DNA of 64,000 nucleotides from JBHJHP01 sp042219825. Lineage in GTDB: Bacteria; Bacteroidota; Bacteroidia; Bacteroidales; UBA5342. Positions 18,544 to 27,916 of this stretch are shown here, one piece after another. Location of the stretch: the NCBI RefSeq assembly GCF_042219825.1, contig NZ_JBHJHQ010000004.1, positions 558,001 to 622,000 on the forward strand, written 5' to 3'. Under the pieces are notes generated by a model that was not told the DNA's origin, did no database searches, and was given only the letters and a program-made list of their open reading frames with translations. Each line of letters opens with the position of its first letter. The stretch's first letter is position 1. The translations under genes and the position numbers were made by a program.

Positions 18544-20055
18544 TACTTCTATAGCTTTCTTCAAACGGCGAATGGTTTCTTCCTTACCGAGGATTGCAAT
18601 AATGTCAAACATATGCGGCCCTTTACCTTCACCAACAATTGCTAAGCGGAATGCATTCATTATGGCACCCATACCCAGTTCGTTTTCGGTAATCCAGTTT
18701 TTAACCGCTTCTTCAGTATGTTCAGTATCAAATATTTCAACTTTTTCAAGAACCGAAATCAGTTGTTGCATTAAATCCGGTGTTTGTTCTTTCCAGCGCT
18801 TACGGACAGTTTTTTCATCGTAGCTCTCGGGAGCTTCAAAGAAAAATGATGACTGTTCCCATAAATCCTTAATAAAGGTTGCTCTTTCTTTAACCAGTCC
18901 GCAAATAAATGCAAGTTTGTCCTGATCAACTGAAATTCCTTTTTCTTTAAGCAGTGGCATGTAAAGATCTGCAATGCTATGATTATCCAGATTCACAAGA
19001 TACTGGTGGTTAAACCATTTTGTTTTTTCTGGGTCAAACTTTGAACCTGATTTGCCCACCCGTTCCAGCGTAAAAATCTGGCTCAGTTCTTCCAGCGAGA
19101 ATATTTCCTGATCCGTTCCCGGGTTCCATCCCAGCAAGGCAAGCATATTAATAAATGCTTCTGGCAGATAGCCATCTTCACGGTATCCTGATGAAGTTTC
19201 ACCGTTAGTATCGGTCCACTGAAGCGGGAATACGGGAAATCCCATTTTATCACCGTCGCGTTTACTCAGTTTCCCCTGTCCAACCGGTTTCAGTATCAAT
19301 GGTAAATGAGCAAATTCCGGACGTTTATCCTCCCATCCAAAAGCCCTGTAAAGCAATGCATGAAGCGGGAGAGACGGTAACCATTCTTCACCACGGATTA
19401 CGTGTGAGATTTGCATGAGGTAATCATCAACTACGTTAGCAAGGTGATAGGTTGGTAATCCGTCAGCTTTAAACAGAATTTTATCGTCCAGATCGCCGGT
19501 ATTGAAAGTTACATCACCACGAACAATATCGCTGATTGTTACTATCTCATTCTCCGGCATCTTAAAACGTACGACGTAAGCCTCTCCTGCACTGATTTTT
19601 GCCTTAACTTCATCGTCGCTCAAGGTAAGCGAGTTTTTTAAGCTCCCACGGGATGTGTGATTATAGATGAATGTCTTTTTCCCGGCTTCATAGGATGACC
19701 GGATATTATTTAATTCTTCCGGTGTATCAAACGCATAATATGCCCAGCCACTGTTCACAAGTTTTTCGCTGTATTCCTTATAAATAGCACGCCTTTCGCT
19801 TTGCCTGTAAGGACCAAATGAACCATTACCAAAACCGACTCCTTCTTCAGGTGAAATACCACACCATTTTAATGATTCAATAATGTATTCCTCTGCTCCG
19901 GGTACAAAGCGGTTTTGATCTGTATCTTCAATACGAAGAACAAAAGTTCCGTTATTTTTTTTTGCGAAAAGATAGTTGAATAATGCTGTTCTTACTCCGC
20001 CCATATGTAACGGGCCAGTTGGACTTGGTGCAAATCTTACGCGAACGGTTGACAT
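18535..20055 (-). CDS. gltX: Glutamyl-tRNA synthetase
   Basis: This class I aminoacyl-tRNA synthetase charges tRNA-Glu. The N-terminal RFAPSPTGPLHMGGVRTALFN contains the HIGH-type motif, and GKLSKRDGD is the KMSKS-type motif. The alpha-helical anticodon-binding domain occupies the last 170 residues. The 506-residue length is normal. Its last 9 bp overlap the 3' end of the convergent GH2 gene, and no terminator hairpin is seen between them. Expression is probably from a TATCTTTG promoter at 20116-20123. Confidence 0.97.
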   Translation of the reverse strand: MSTVRVRFAPSPTGPLHMGGVRTALFNYLFAKKNNGTFVLRIEDTDQNRFVPGAEEYIIESLKWCGISPEEGVGFGNGSFGPYRQSERRAIYKEYSEKLVNSGWAYYAFDTPEELNNIRSSYEAGKKTFIYNHTSRGSLKNSLTLSDDEVKAKISAGEAYVVRFKMPENEIVTISDIVRGDVTFNTGDLDDKILFKADGLPTYHLANVVDDYLMQISHVIRGEEWLPSLPLHALLYRAFGWEDKRPEFAHLPLILKPVGQGKLSKRDGDKMGFPVFPLQWTDTNGETSSGYREDGYLPEAFINMLALLGWNPGTDQEIFSLEELSQIFTLERVGKSGSKFDPEKTKWFNHQYLVNLDNHSIADLYMPLLKEKGISVDQDKLAFICGLVKERATFIKDLWEQSSFFFEAPESYDEKTVRKRWKEQTPDLMQQLISVLEKVEIFDTEHTEEAVKNWITENELGMGAIMNAFRLAIVGEGKGPHMFDIIAILGKEETIRRLKKAIEVLP

Positions 20056-20115
20056 ATTTCTGTTTTATTTATGTGTCGGGTAAAGCAAAATGCTTAACCT
20101 GATTTTTTAGTGTGG

Positions 20116-20123
20116 CAAAGATA
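20116..20123 (-). promoter_or_regulatory. Bacteroidetes -7 box for gltX (TATCTTTG)
   Basis: On the minus strand the sequence reads TATCTTTG, a full TAnnTTTG match, with a TTTG about 17 bp upstream at 20141-20144. It lies 61 bp before the gltX ATG. Confidence 0.5.
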
Positions 20124-20328
20124 ATAAAATCGAAGCTTTCCAAAAGTCATGATGAATAATGTTTGTAATCAGAATGAAAGGATCACGACCTTGCTAATTA
20201 CCGGCATTTTAAATTTCTGCATATTAAATTTAGAACGTCTTTAAATTATGCCAAAGTGTTTTAAGAAGCCGTTTATTTTATAGTTTTATACGTTCCAAAA
20301 CAATTTACTATACTCAAATTAATCTCAC

Positions 20329-21627
20329 ATGATCTGGAATGAAACGTTTGAATGCATGGACCGTGAATCAATGCGAATTGTTCAGGGGAAGCGACTCCAT
20401 GATATGATTGAAAGAGTTTACCACAATTCTCCTTTCTACAGAAAAAAACTTCAGGAACTGAACCTGACACCGGACGATATTAAATCAGTTGAAGATTTAC
20501 ACAGACTTCCGTTTACATTAAAAACCGATTTGCGCGATAATTATCCTTTTGGTATGTTCAGCGTTCCAATGAGCGAGATAGTCAGGGTGCATGCTTCTTC
20601 AGGAACCACGGGAAAACCAACGGTTGTTGGTTACACCAGAAAGGATATTGGTACATGGAGCGAAGTGATGGCACGAACTTTTTCCGGAGCAGGTGTGGTA
20701 AAGAGCGACTTCATACAGATAGCATATGGATACGGTCTTTTTACAGGAGGCCTGGGAGCACATTATGGTGCTGAAAAAATAGGTGCTTCCGTTATTCCAA
20801 TTTCGGGTGGTAATACAGATAAACAGCTTCAGTTGATGGAAGATTTCGGCACAAATGTTATCGCCTGTACACCATCCTATGCACTTTTTCTGGCAGAAGC
20901 GATCAAAGAAAAAAAGATCGATCGCAAGAAACTGAATTTACGGGTAGGTGTTTTTGGTGCGGAACCCTGGACCGAAACCATGCGCCGTGAAATAGAACAA
21001 AAACTGGAGATAAAAGCCATTGATATTTATGGCCTCAGTGAAATAATAGGTCCTGGTGTATCTTTTGAATGTGAGCATCAATGCGGGTTGCACATTAACG
21101 AAGATCATTTTATCCCTGAGATCATTGATCCGGTTACACTAAAACCTCTCCCGGAAGGACATGAAGGCGAGCTGGTATTTACAACCATTACCAAGGAAGG
21201 TTTGCCTTTGATCCGCTACAGGACACGGGATTTAACGTCATTGAATTTTGAAACGTGTAAATGTGGCAGAACCCTGGTTAGAATGAAAAAATGTACCGGT
21301 CGCTCAGATGATATGCTGATCATCAGGGGAGTAAACGTATTTCCGTCACAAATTGAAAGTGTATTGCTTGAAATGAGCGAAACAGAGCCGCATTATCAGC
21401 TTATTGTTGAACGTGAGGGAACGCTGGACACGCTGACGGTATTGGTGGAAGTTCAGGAACAGTTTTTCTCTGATGAGATCCGTGTACTGCAGGATTTGAG
21501 CAAAAAAATCAGGCATAACATTCAGTCAACACTTGGCATTTCCGTTAATGTAAAGCTGGTGGAGCCAAAAACAATTGAGCGTACTGCCGGGAAATCAAAA
21601 CGCGTGATTGATAACAGAAAATTATGA
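20329..21627 (+). CDS. Phenylacetate--CoA ligase family (AMP-forming)
   Basis: The 432-residue ligase activates an aryl acid to its CoA thioester through an adenylate. The P-loop SSGTTGKPTVVGYT, the YGLSEIIGPGVSFEC adenylate motif, YRTRDLTSL and the C-terminal GVNVFPSQIESVLLE are those of the PaaK family. In anaerobic Bacteroidales this gene pairs with an ACT-domain gene, as here (50 bp downstream), and is thought to act in aromatic amino-acid-derived aryl-acid metabolism. No other phenylacetate catabolism genes are present, so this is probably not an aerobic paa pathway. Confidence 0.9.
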   Translation: MIWNETFECMDRESMRIVQGKRLHDMIERVYHNSPFYRKKLQELNLTPDDIKSVEDLHRLPFTLKTDLRDNYPFGMFSVPMSEIVRVHASSGTTGKPTVVGYTRKDIGTWSEVMARTFSGAGVVKSDFIQIAYGYGLFTGGLGAHYGAEKIGASVIPISGGNTDKQLQLMEDFGTNVIACTPSYALFLAEAIKEKKIDRKKLNLRVGVFGAEPWTETMRREIEQKLEIKAIDIYGLSEIIGPGVSFECEHQCGLHINEDHFIPEIIDPVTLKPLPEGHEGELVFTTITKEGLPLIRYRTRDLTSLNFETCKCGRTLVRMKKCTGRSDDMLIIRGVNVFPSQIESVLLEMSETEPHYQLIVEREGTLDTLTVLVEVQEQFFSDEIRVLQDLSKKIRHNIQSTLGISVNVKLVEPKTIERTAGKSKRVIDNRKL

Positions 21628-21677
21628 TTGAGACACAAGACTCAAGACACAACAGAATAAAAACATAACATACTATC

Positions 21678-22103
21678 ATGATAGCGAAACAACTTTCAGT
21701 TTTTTTAGAAAATAAAACCGGCCGGTTGACTGAGGTAGCTCAGTTTCTTGGCGATGCAGGAATCAATATGTCGGCATATACATTGGCCGATACCTCTGAT
21801 TTTGGAATCCTTAGAATGATTGTTTCCGACCCTAAGGAAGCATATAATGTGCTTAAGGCTGCGGGATTTACCGTGAAGATCTCTGAGGTAATAGGTTTAT
21901 GTTGTCCCAATGAACCGGGAGCTCTTGCAAAAGCACTTCAGATTATCTCCAGAGAAGGGTTAGAGATTGAATATCTGTATGCATTTTCAGTAAATGAAAG
22001 TGCTCATGTTATATTAAAGCCTGATAATATTAAACAGTGTATTAAAGTTTTGCAGTCTCATAAACTGGAATTGATTGCAGCAAGCGACCTTTATAAACTG
22101 TGA
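21678..22103 (+). CDS. Tandem ACT-domain protein
   Basis: The 141-residue protein consists of two ACT domains. The first (about 1-68) has KQLSVFLENKTGRLTEVAQFLGDAGINM; the second (about 70-141) has CCPNEPGALAKALQIIS. ACT domains bind amino acids or other small ligands and regulate associated enzymes. The gene directly follows the phenylacetate-CoA ligase, which suggests it senses an aromatic amino acid or related ligand for that enzyme. There is no DNA-binding part. It ends 7 bp from the convergent transporter gene. Confidence 0.9.
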   Translation: MIAKQLSVFLENKTGRLTEVAQFLGDAGINMSAYTLADTSDFGILRMIVSDPKEAYNVLKAAGFTVKISEVIGLCCPNEPGALAKALQIISREGLEIEYLYAFSVNESAHVILKPDNIKQCIKVLQSHKLELIAASDLYKL

Positions 22104-22109
22104 ATAAAT

Positions 22110-23360
22110 TCATCCCCGGATTTTATATCCTTTGATAGCATAATACAGGATAAACAGGTATGACGGAACCAGTATCCAGTATGCTACCTGTGAATTGTAA
22201 AGGTCGAAAAGTTTTCCCCATAACAATGGTAGAAGGGCACCGCCAAGAATAGCCATTATCAGCATAGCAGAACCAGTATTAGTATGTTTACCTAAACCGT
22301 TAAGTGCCAGAGGCCATATTGCTGGCCAGACCATTGCATTCGAAAGTCCAAGTAAGGCAATAAAGACTACTGAAATTTCACCTTTTAGGAGTATCGCTGC
22401 CAGGGAAAACAAGATTCCTGATATGGCTGATATTTTAAGTATTCCCTGTTGACTGATGTATTTAGGAACGGTAATGATTCCAATGATATAACCGATTGTC
22501 ATAAACACCATGGTTGCAGATGTAAATGTTTTAGCCAGGTTCATGCTGATTCCCATCGCATTCCCATGACGCACAATTGTGTCACCGGCAATGACTTCAA
22601 CACCAACATAAAAGAACAGTGCTATAACGCCGAGAATAAGATTAGGATAGCTAAAAACAGTTTTATGTGAGTCTTTTTTAGCCGATACCGTTTCATTTTT
22701 GTCGGGTTCAATTTGTGGTAAAGGCGATAATTTCACGCCAATTCCCATGGCAATAAGAGCGATTGTCATCACTATGTATGGTCCAATAACACGCCTGGCC
22801 AGAGCATTTAATGTAATAATTCTTTCGTCAGCTCCCATTAACTCCAGACTATTGGTCAGAGTATCAACATCATTCAGAATGTAATAGGCCAGAATGAGAG
22901 GTGCAATGGCTCCGGCAAGCTTATTGCAGATTCCCATAATGCTGATGCGTTTTGCTGCACTTTCGATAGGACCTAAAATAGTGACGTATGGATTGGCCGC
23001 TGTTTGCAACAATGCAAGTCCGGTTCCCATGATAAATAAGCCAGATAAAAAAACCGAATAAGTTCTCGATAAAGCAGCAGGAACAAACAATATTGTTCCA
23101 AATGACATCACAAACAGTCCGATCATCATCCCGTTTTTGTATCCTGTTCGTTTTAGTATCCATGCCGATGGCAGAGCCATAAAGAAATAAGAAATGTAAA
23201 ACATAAAAGCAACGAACATGGCTTCAAAATTGGTGAGTTCACAGGATATTTGCAGGTATGGAATCAGGATACTGTTTAACCATGTAACAAAACCAAATAT
23301 AAAAAAAAGTGCACCTATGATTATGATAGGAGGAAACTTACTGCGTGTGGTTGTTTGCAT
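22110..23360 (-). CDS. Sugar MFS transporter, FucP/GluP-like
   Basis: The 416-residue protein has about 12 membrane helices. Its N-terminus (FIFGFVTWLNSILIPYLQ) and the A-N-P-Y motif in LLQTAANPYVTILG are typical of the fucose/glucose-galactose:H+ symporter branch, common in Bacteroidota. It probably imports a monosaccharide across the inner membrane. It stands alone on the minus strand; no sugar kinase or isomerase is next to it, so the substrate is uncertain. Confidence 0.9.
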   Translation of the reverse strand: MQTTTRSKFPPIIIIGALFFIFGFVTWLNSILIPYLQISCELTNFEAMFVAFMFYISYFFMALPSAWILKRTGYKNGMMIGLFVMSFGTILFVPAALSRTYSVFLSGLFIMGTGLALLQTAANPYVTILGPIESAAKRISIMGICNKLAGAIAPLILAYYILNDVDTLTNSLELMGADERIITLNALARRVIGPYIVMTIALIAMGIGVKLSPLPQIEPDKNETVSAKKDSHKTVFSYPNLILGVIALFFYVGVEVIAGDTIVRHGNAMGISMNLAKTFTSATMVFMTIGYIIGIITVPKYISQQGILKISAISGILFSLAAILLKGEISVVFIALLGLSNAMVWPAIWPLALNGLGKHTNTGSAMLIMAILGGALLPLLWGKLFDLYNSQVAYWILVPSYLFILYYAIKGYKIRG

Positions 23361-23822
23361 AAACTGTGCTTTATGAGGCAGTCTAAGAAGACAAATAAAA
23401 ATATTATGAACTTATAAATTGAAAGTTATTCTTCTTTATACCCCTCCAAACCTCCCCTAAAGTGGGAGGCTTTAACTCCCCTTTCCGCGTGTCGCTGAAG
23501 CTTTAGCGGAGGCTCAAGGGGATTTAGGGGTGATTTATAAAAAGCTACTTACAATCCATAAGTAAAATTTTTTCAAATATTACTTTTTGGACAGCCTCAA
23601 TTTCATTTCAAATATAATCAACTGAAATGAATAAACGAGGGCAGATCTGTTACTGTTCGTTGTGTTGCAATAATTTTTAGATTTCTCACTCCGTTCGAAA
23701 TGACACTAACATTTTTCCTTCGCGGATGCAGCAAGTACTAATATAATTAAAGATTTGGTTAGCATCCGCGTAATATCTCTGGACGATTGTCACTTCGGGC
23801 GTAGCGAGAAGTCCCAATCCGA
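23361..23822. repeat. Repeat-rich intergenic region with two different inverted-repeat elements
   Basis: This 462-bp gap contains no convincing ORF. The left element has arms at 23440-23457 and 23516-23531 (CCCCTAAATCCCC type) and two internal hairpins (CCTCCC/GGGAGG at 23451-23469; CGCTGAAG/CTTTAGCG at 23493-23508). The right element has imperfect 23-bp arms, 23682-23704 and 23789-23811 (17 of 23 matching as inverted copies). These enclose a perfect 9-bp inverted repeat, CGCGGATGC at 23721-23729 with GCATCCGCG at 23762-23770. Such structures resemble MITE- or REP-like interspersed elements of Bacteroidota; copies elsewhere in the genome cannot be checked here. Confidence 0.6.
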
Positions 23823-25394
23823 TTAATTTAAAAATTTTGGTGCTTTGCGGTGTTTGGTTTCCTGTTCGTAAGCATATGCAATTTCAATCAGTATTGGTTC
23901 ACTCCATGCCCTGCCGAAAATCGAAATGCCAACGGGGAGTTCATTTACAAATCCCATGGGAAGTGTGATATTGGGATATCCGGCCATGGCAGCAGGAGAT
24001 GAACTTGAAAGTACAAAGCTGTCTCCGTTTTCAAGGTCAGTGCGCCATGCCGGGGATCCGGTAGGAGCAATAATCGCATCCAGATCATATTCATCCATTA
24101 GTTTGTCAATACCGCCTGTTGTTACCATCTCTTTCATTTTCATTAAAGCCTTCTGATATTCGGGTGAAGTTAAATCTCCTTTTTCTTCAGCAATTTCAAG
24201 TATTTTCTGATCGAAATATTTAAGTTCAACAGAATCAGAATTATTAAAGGCTATTATTTCTGAAAGCGATTTTACAGGTGCTGCTTCACCAAGAGCAGCT
24301 AGATACTTGTTAATGCCATCTTTAAATTCATACAACAAAACATCAAATGAATAATCCGAGGCTAACGTATCATATACCGAATGAATGTCTGTTACAAATT
24401 CAGCACCGCCGGATTTCATATCTTTTATTGCCAGTCTCATAAGGGAATCTACCTCAGGTAGTATGCCAATCGGGCCTGTATACACGGCTATTCTTTTCCC
24501 TTTAAGTCCCTTTGGATTGAGATATTGTGAATAATCTTTTTCACGCATACCTTTACTCATAAATGTTTTGCTATCGGTAGAATCGATACCTGTTAGTGAT
24601 CCAAGACAGATGGCTGCATCGGTTACGGTTCTTGCCATAGGACCCGGAGTATCCTGCGTGAAAGATATAGGAATAATTCCCGATCTGCTTATCAATCCCA
24701 CAGTTGGCTTGATCCCAACTATTCCGTTTGCACCGGAAGGACAGACAATGGATCCGTTGGTCTCTGTGCCAATGGCCACCATGCACAGATTAGCTGAAAC
24801 AGCAACTCCTGAACCGGAACTTGATCCGCAAGGATTTTGGGTCAATACATATGGATTTTTTGTTTGACCGCCTACGCCGCTCCAGCCACTGGACGAATTG
24901 AATGATCTGAAATTGGCCCACTCACTTAAGTTCGTTTTACCCAGGATTACAGCACCGGCTTCACGCAGTTTAGCTGCTACCCAACTGTCTTTTGTCGGAT
25001 AGGATCCCAGTAAAGCCCTTGAACCACCTGTGGTTTCCATCATGTCATGCGTATCGATATTGTCCTTTAGTAAAACTGGAATCCCATGAAGTGGCCCTCT
25101 TGAATGTCCGTTTTTGAGTTCTTCATCCAGTGTTGCAGCAATTTCAACCGCATCAGGATTAATCATTATGACCGAATGCAATTCAGGTCCGTCCCAGTCG
25201 ATGGTCTTGATACGCTCAATATAATATGCTACTACTTCAGAAACGCTTCTAGTACCTTCTTTATAACATTCTTGTAGCTCCGGAATTGTAATTTCTTCTA
25301 TTGCAGCACATTGTTCTTTTGGTTTGTTTTTGCATGCGAAACCGATCAAAACTAAGACCGTTAGCATTAAATGGACTAAATTCTTTCGGGTCAT
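23823..25394 (-). CDS. Lipoprotein amidase (amidase signature family)
   Basis: The 523-residue protein begins with a lipoprotein signal (LVLIGFAC, Cys21 lipidated), so it is anchored in the envelope, unlike cytosolic GatA. The amidase signature triad is visible: Lys110 in PVLLKDN, the cis-Ser in GSSSGSGVA (about 190-198), and the nucleophile Ser215 in TETNGSI. It probably hydrolyses an amide in the periplasm; peptide amidases of this type are known, but the substrate is not evident. It stands alone between a repeat-rich gap and the acyl-CoA dehydrogenase. Confidence 0.88.
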   Translation of the reverse strand: MTRKNLVHLMLTVLVLIGFACKNKPKEQCAAIEEITIPELQECYKEGTRSVSEVVAYYIERIKTIDWDGPELHSVIMINPDAVEIAATLDEELKNGHSRGPLHGIPVLLKDNIDTHDMMETTGGSRALLGSYPTKDSWVAAKLREAGAVILGKTNLSEWANFRSFNSSSGWSGVGGQTKNPYVLTQNPCGSSSGSGVAVSANLCMVAIGTETNGSIVCPSGANGIVGIKPTVGLISRSGIIPISFTQDTPGPMARTVTDAAICLGSLTGIDSTDSKTFMSKGMREKDYSQYLNPKGLKGKRIAVYTGPIGILPEVDSLMRLAIKDMKSGGAEFVTDIHSVYDTLASDYSFDVLLYEFKDGINKYLAALGEAAPVKSLSEIIAFNNSDSVELKYFDQKILEIAEEKGDLTSPEYQKALMKMKEMVTTGGIDKLMDEYDLDAIIAPTGSPAWRTDLENGDSFVLSSSSPAAMAGYPNITLPMGFVNELPVGISIFGRAWSEPILIEIAYAYEQETKHRKAPKFLN

Positions 25395-25687
25395 AACGGA
25401 AAAATGAGAGATTAATATTTAGGTTCAAATTACAACAAAATTTTTAATCGTGCAGAGTGTCATACTTTGGAATTATAGATTGAAACATGGGATAGCCTAT
25501 AAATTCATGCACTTGTTTAACATTTATTGACATTTTTTAATGTAATCTACACATTCACTATATGATCATAAAAAAATCATCAGGATTAAACATAAGACTG
25601 TTCAATGATGTTTGTTAAGCGTCACACCTTATTTAGAACAACAAAAACGGTACGACATTGTTATAGTTTAGAATAAATAAAAACTGA

Positions 25688-26848
25688 ATGGATAGTATTA
25701 ACAGACATCCGTTAATTACGGACGATCACAGAAACTACAGAGAAAAAATACGCACGTTTGCTGAAAAGGAGATTAAGGGTATTGCACGACAGCTGGATAA
25801 GGAAAACCGCTTTTCTGTTGAATTAACTAAAAAGATGGGAAAGTTGGGTTTGCTGGGTATTCAGATTCCTAAGGTTTATGGAGGACAGGAACTTGATACG
25901 TTGTCATATATAATTGCTGTTGAGGAACTTGCACGTATTGACGGTTCTCAGGCTGCTACCATTGCGGCTCATAATTCACTTGGCTTATATCCAATTTATA
26001 AATATGGCACTGATGCACAAAAGGAAAAGTACCTGCCAAAACTTTCATCAGGAGATCAGTTATGGGCTTTCGGTATAACAGAACCGACAGCAGGTTCTGA
26101 TGCTCAGGGCGTTAAAACCAAAGCAGAATTGCAGGGTGATAAATGGTTGATCAACGGTTCAAAAATATTCATTACCAATTCCGCATCAGACATGTCCGCG
26201 GGTGTAACAATTCAGGCTGTAACAGGTGAAAAGAATGGCAAGCCGGAATTATCAGCAATTCTGGTTGATAAGGATACCAAAGGCTTTACCCGCGGTTTTA
26301 TATCAGGTAAACTCATGTGGCGTGCCGCTGACACCGGAAGATTATTCTTTCAGAACAGTATTGTGCCCAAAGAAAATCTGCTTGGGGAAAAGGGACAGGG
26401 TGCAAGAATCATGCTGGAAACATTGGATGGCGGTAGGTTATCTATAGCAGCAATGGGGCTTGGACTGGCACAGGGAGCTTACGAAATGGCAAAAGAATAT
26501 GCGTTGAACCGTAACCAGTTTGGCCGTCCGATATCTAAATTTCAGACGGTGGCATTTAAGCTGGCCGATATGAATAAAAAAATTGAACTGGCCCGGAATA
26601 CTTTGTATAACGCTTGTTGGTTAAAGGATCAGGGTGAACCATTTGGAAGAGAGGCCGCGATATCCAAACTATATTGTTCTGAAATTGCTAAAGAAGTGGC
26701 AGATGAGGCAGTTCAGATATTTGGTGCTTATGGATTAACAGATGAAAACGATATAGAACGTTTTTACCGTGATCAGCGTATCCTTCAGATTGGTGAGGGT
26801 ACCTCGGAAATATTAAAGCTGGTAATTTCGCGCCACATAGGTATTTAA
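25688..26848 (+). CDS. Acyl-CoA dehydrogenase
   Basis: The 386-residue flavoprotein oxidises acyl-CoA to enoyl-CoA. The family signatures AFGITEPTAGSDAQG and QIFGAYGLTDENDIERFYRD are present, as is GEGTSEIL, which includes the catalytic Glu position near the C-terminus. Length is typical of short/branched-chain enzymes. No electron-transfer flavoprotein or thiolase is adjacent. It is followed after 48 bp by the isoprenoid cluster and may be co-transcribed with it. Confidence 0.93.
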   Translation: MDSINRHPLITDDHRNYREKIRTFAEKEIKGIARQLDKENRFSVELTKKMGKLGLLGIQIPKVYGGQELDTLSYIIAVEELARIDGSQAATIAAHNSLGLYPIYKYGTDAQKEKYLPKLSSGDQLWAFGITEPTAGSDAQGVKTKAELQGDKWLINGSKIFITNSASDMSAGVTIQAVTGEKNGKPELSAILVDKDTKGFTRGFISGKLMWRAADTGRLFFQNSIVPKENLLGEKGQGARIMLETLDGGRLSIAAMGLGLAQGAYEMAKEYALNRNQFGRPISKFQTVAFKLADMNKKIELARNTLYNACWLKDQGEPFGREAAISKLYCSEIAKEVADEAVQIFGAYGLTDENDIERFYRDQRILQIGEGTSEILKLVISRHIGI

Positions 26849-26896
26849 TGCGTATATTGGCATTTAATTTTTAAACAAAAAGACCCCGGATAGTAC

Positions 26897-27898
26897 ATGA
26901 AGAAGCGGAAAACAGAACACCTGAATCTGGCATTTCAGTCGCGAACTGACGTGTCGGAAATTGATAACCGCTTTATATATGAACCGATGTTTAGCGGACA
27001 TCCTAAGAATAATATTCCTGAAACAGTTTTGGCTGGTAAAAAACAACGAGTGCCAATCTGGGTTTCGAGTATGACGGGTGGAACTGATTATGCCGGGCAT
27101 ATAAACCGAAATCTGGCGAGGGCCTGTGGTGAATTCGGAATGGGGATGGGGCTAGGTTCCTGCCGTGTGTTACTTGAAGAAGGCAAATACCTAAGTCACT
27201 TCGACCTCCGGAAGTATTTGGGTAATGATGTGCCGTTTTTTGCAAATCTTGGCATTAGTCAGATTGAGAAAGCTATAAAAAATAATACGGTTGATGATAT
27301 TGCTGCAATGGTTGAAAAAATCAGGGCAGACGGACTCATCATTCATATAAATCCAATTCAGGAATGGTTACAACCTGAGGGTGATGCAATTGAAGTTCCG
27401 CCTATTGAAACGGTTCAGGCGTTTATTGAGAAGAGTGGTATCCCTGTTATTGTAAAGGAGGTAGGTCAGGGAATGGGCTACGAAAGTTTAAAAGCACTTC
27501 TGAAGCTTCCGCTGGTTGCGGTAGAGTTTGGTGCATTCGGAGGTACAAATTTTGCGCAGATAGAATTGGAACGTAGCACCCCGGAACGTAAAAAATTGTA
27601 TGAGCCACTGGCTTATATCGGCAATGATGCCTATAAAATGTTAGATTATGCTAATTCCATAATGTTATCGGAGAACGATCTTAAATGTGAAAACCTTATT
27701 GTTTCGGGAGGATTAAAGAATTATTTAGACGGATATTATTTTCTGCAAAAATCAAAGTTTAAGACGGTTTATGGCCATGCTTCCGCTTTTCTGGAATATG
27801 CAAGGGAAGAATATGAATTATTAAGGGATTTTGTTGAAAGCCAGATTAAGGGCCTGCAGATAGCATATGCTTACTTAAAGCTTAACAAAGAGTATTAA
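26897..27898 (+). CDS. fni: Type 2 isopentenyl-diphosphate delta-isomerase
   Basis: This FMN- and NADPH-dependent isomerase interconverts IPP and DMAPP. Its 333 residues include RKTEHL at the start, WVSSMTGGTDYAGHIN, the metal/substrate motif HINPIQEWLQPEGD, VIVKEVGQGMG, and the phosphate-binding GAFGGTNFA and SGGLKNY. It heads a five-gene run of mevalonate-pathway genes, 18 bp before HMG-CoA reductase. A non-homologous type 1 isomerase is not in the window. Confidence 0.95.
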   Translation: MKKRKTEHLNLAFQSRTDVSEIDNRFIYEPMFSGHPKNNIPETVLAGKKQRVPIWVSSMTGGTDYAGHINRNLARACGEFGMGMGLGSCRVLLEEGKYLSHFDLRKYLGNDVPFFANLGISQIEKAIKNNTVDDIAAMVEKIRADGLIIHINPIQEWLQPEGDAIEVPPIETVQAFIEKSGIPVIVKEVGQGMGYESLKALLKLPLVAVEFGAFGGTNFAQIELERSTPERKKLYEPLAYIGNDAYKMLDYANSIMLSENDLKCENLIVSGGLKNYLDGYYFLQKSKFKTVYGHASAFLEYAREEYELLRDFVESQIKGLQIAYAYLKLNKEY

Positions 27899-27916
27899 AC
27901 CTGAAAAACAACCCCA

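Noticed and set aside
20056..20328. Search for a tRNA or small RNA between gltX and the ligase gene
   Set aside because: No cloverleaf or strong terminator hairpin is visible; only promoter-like elements were found.
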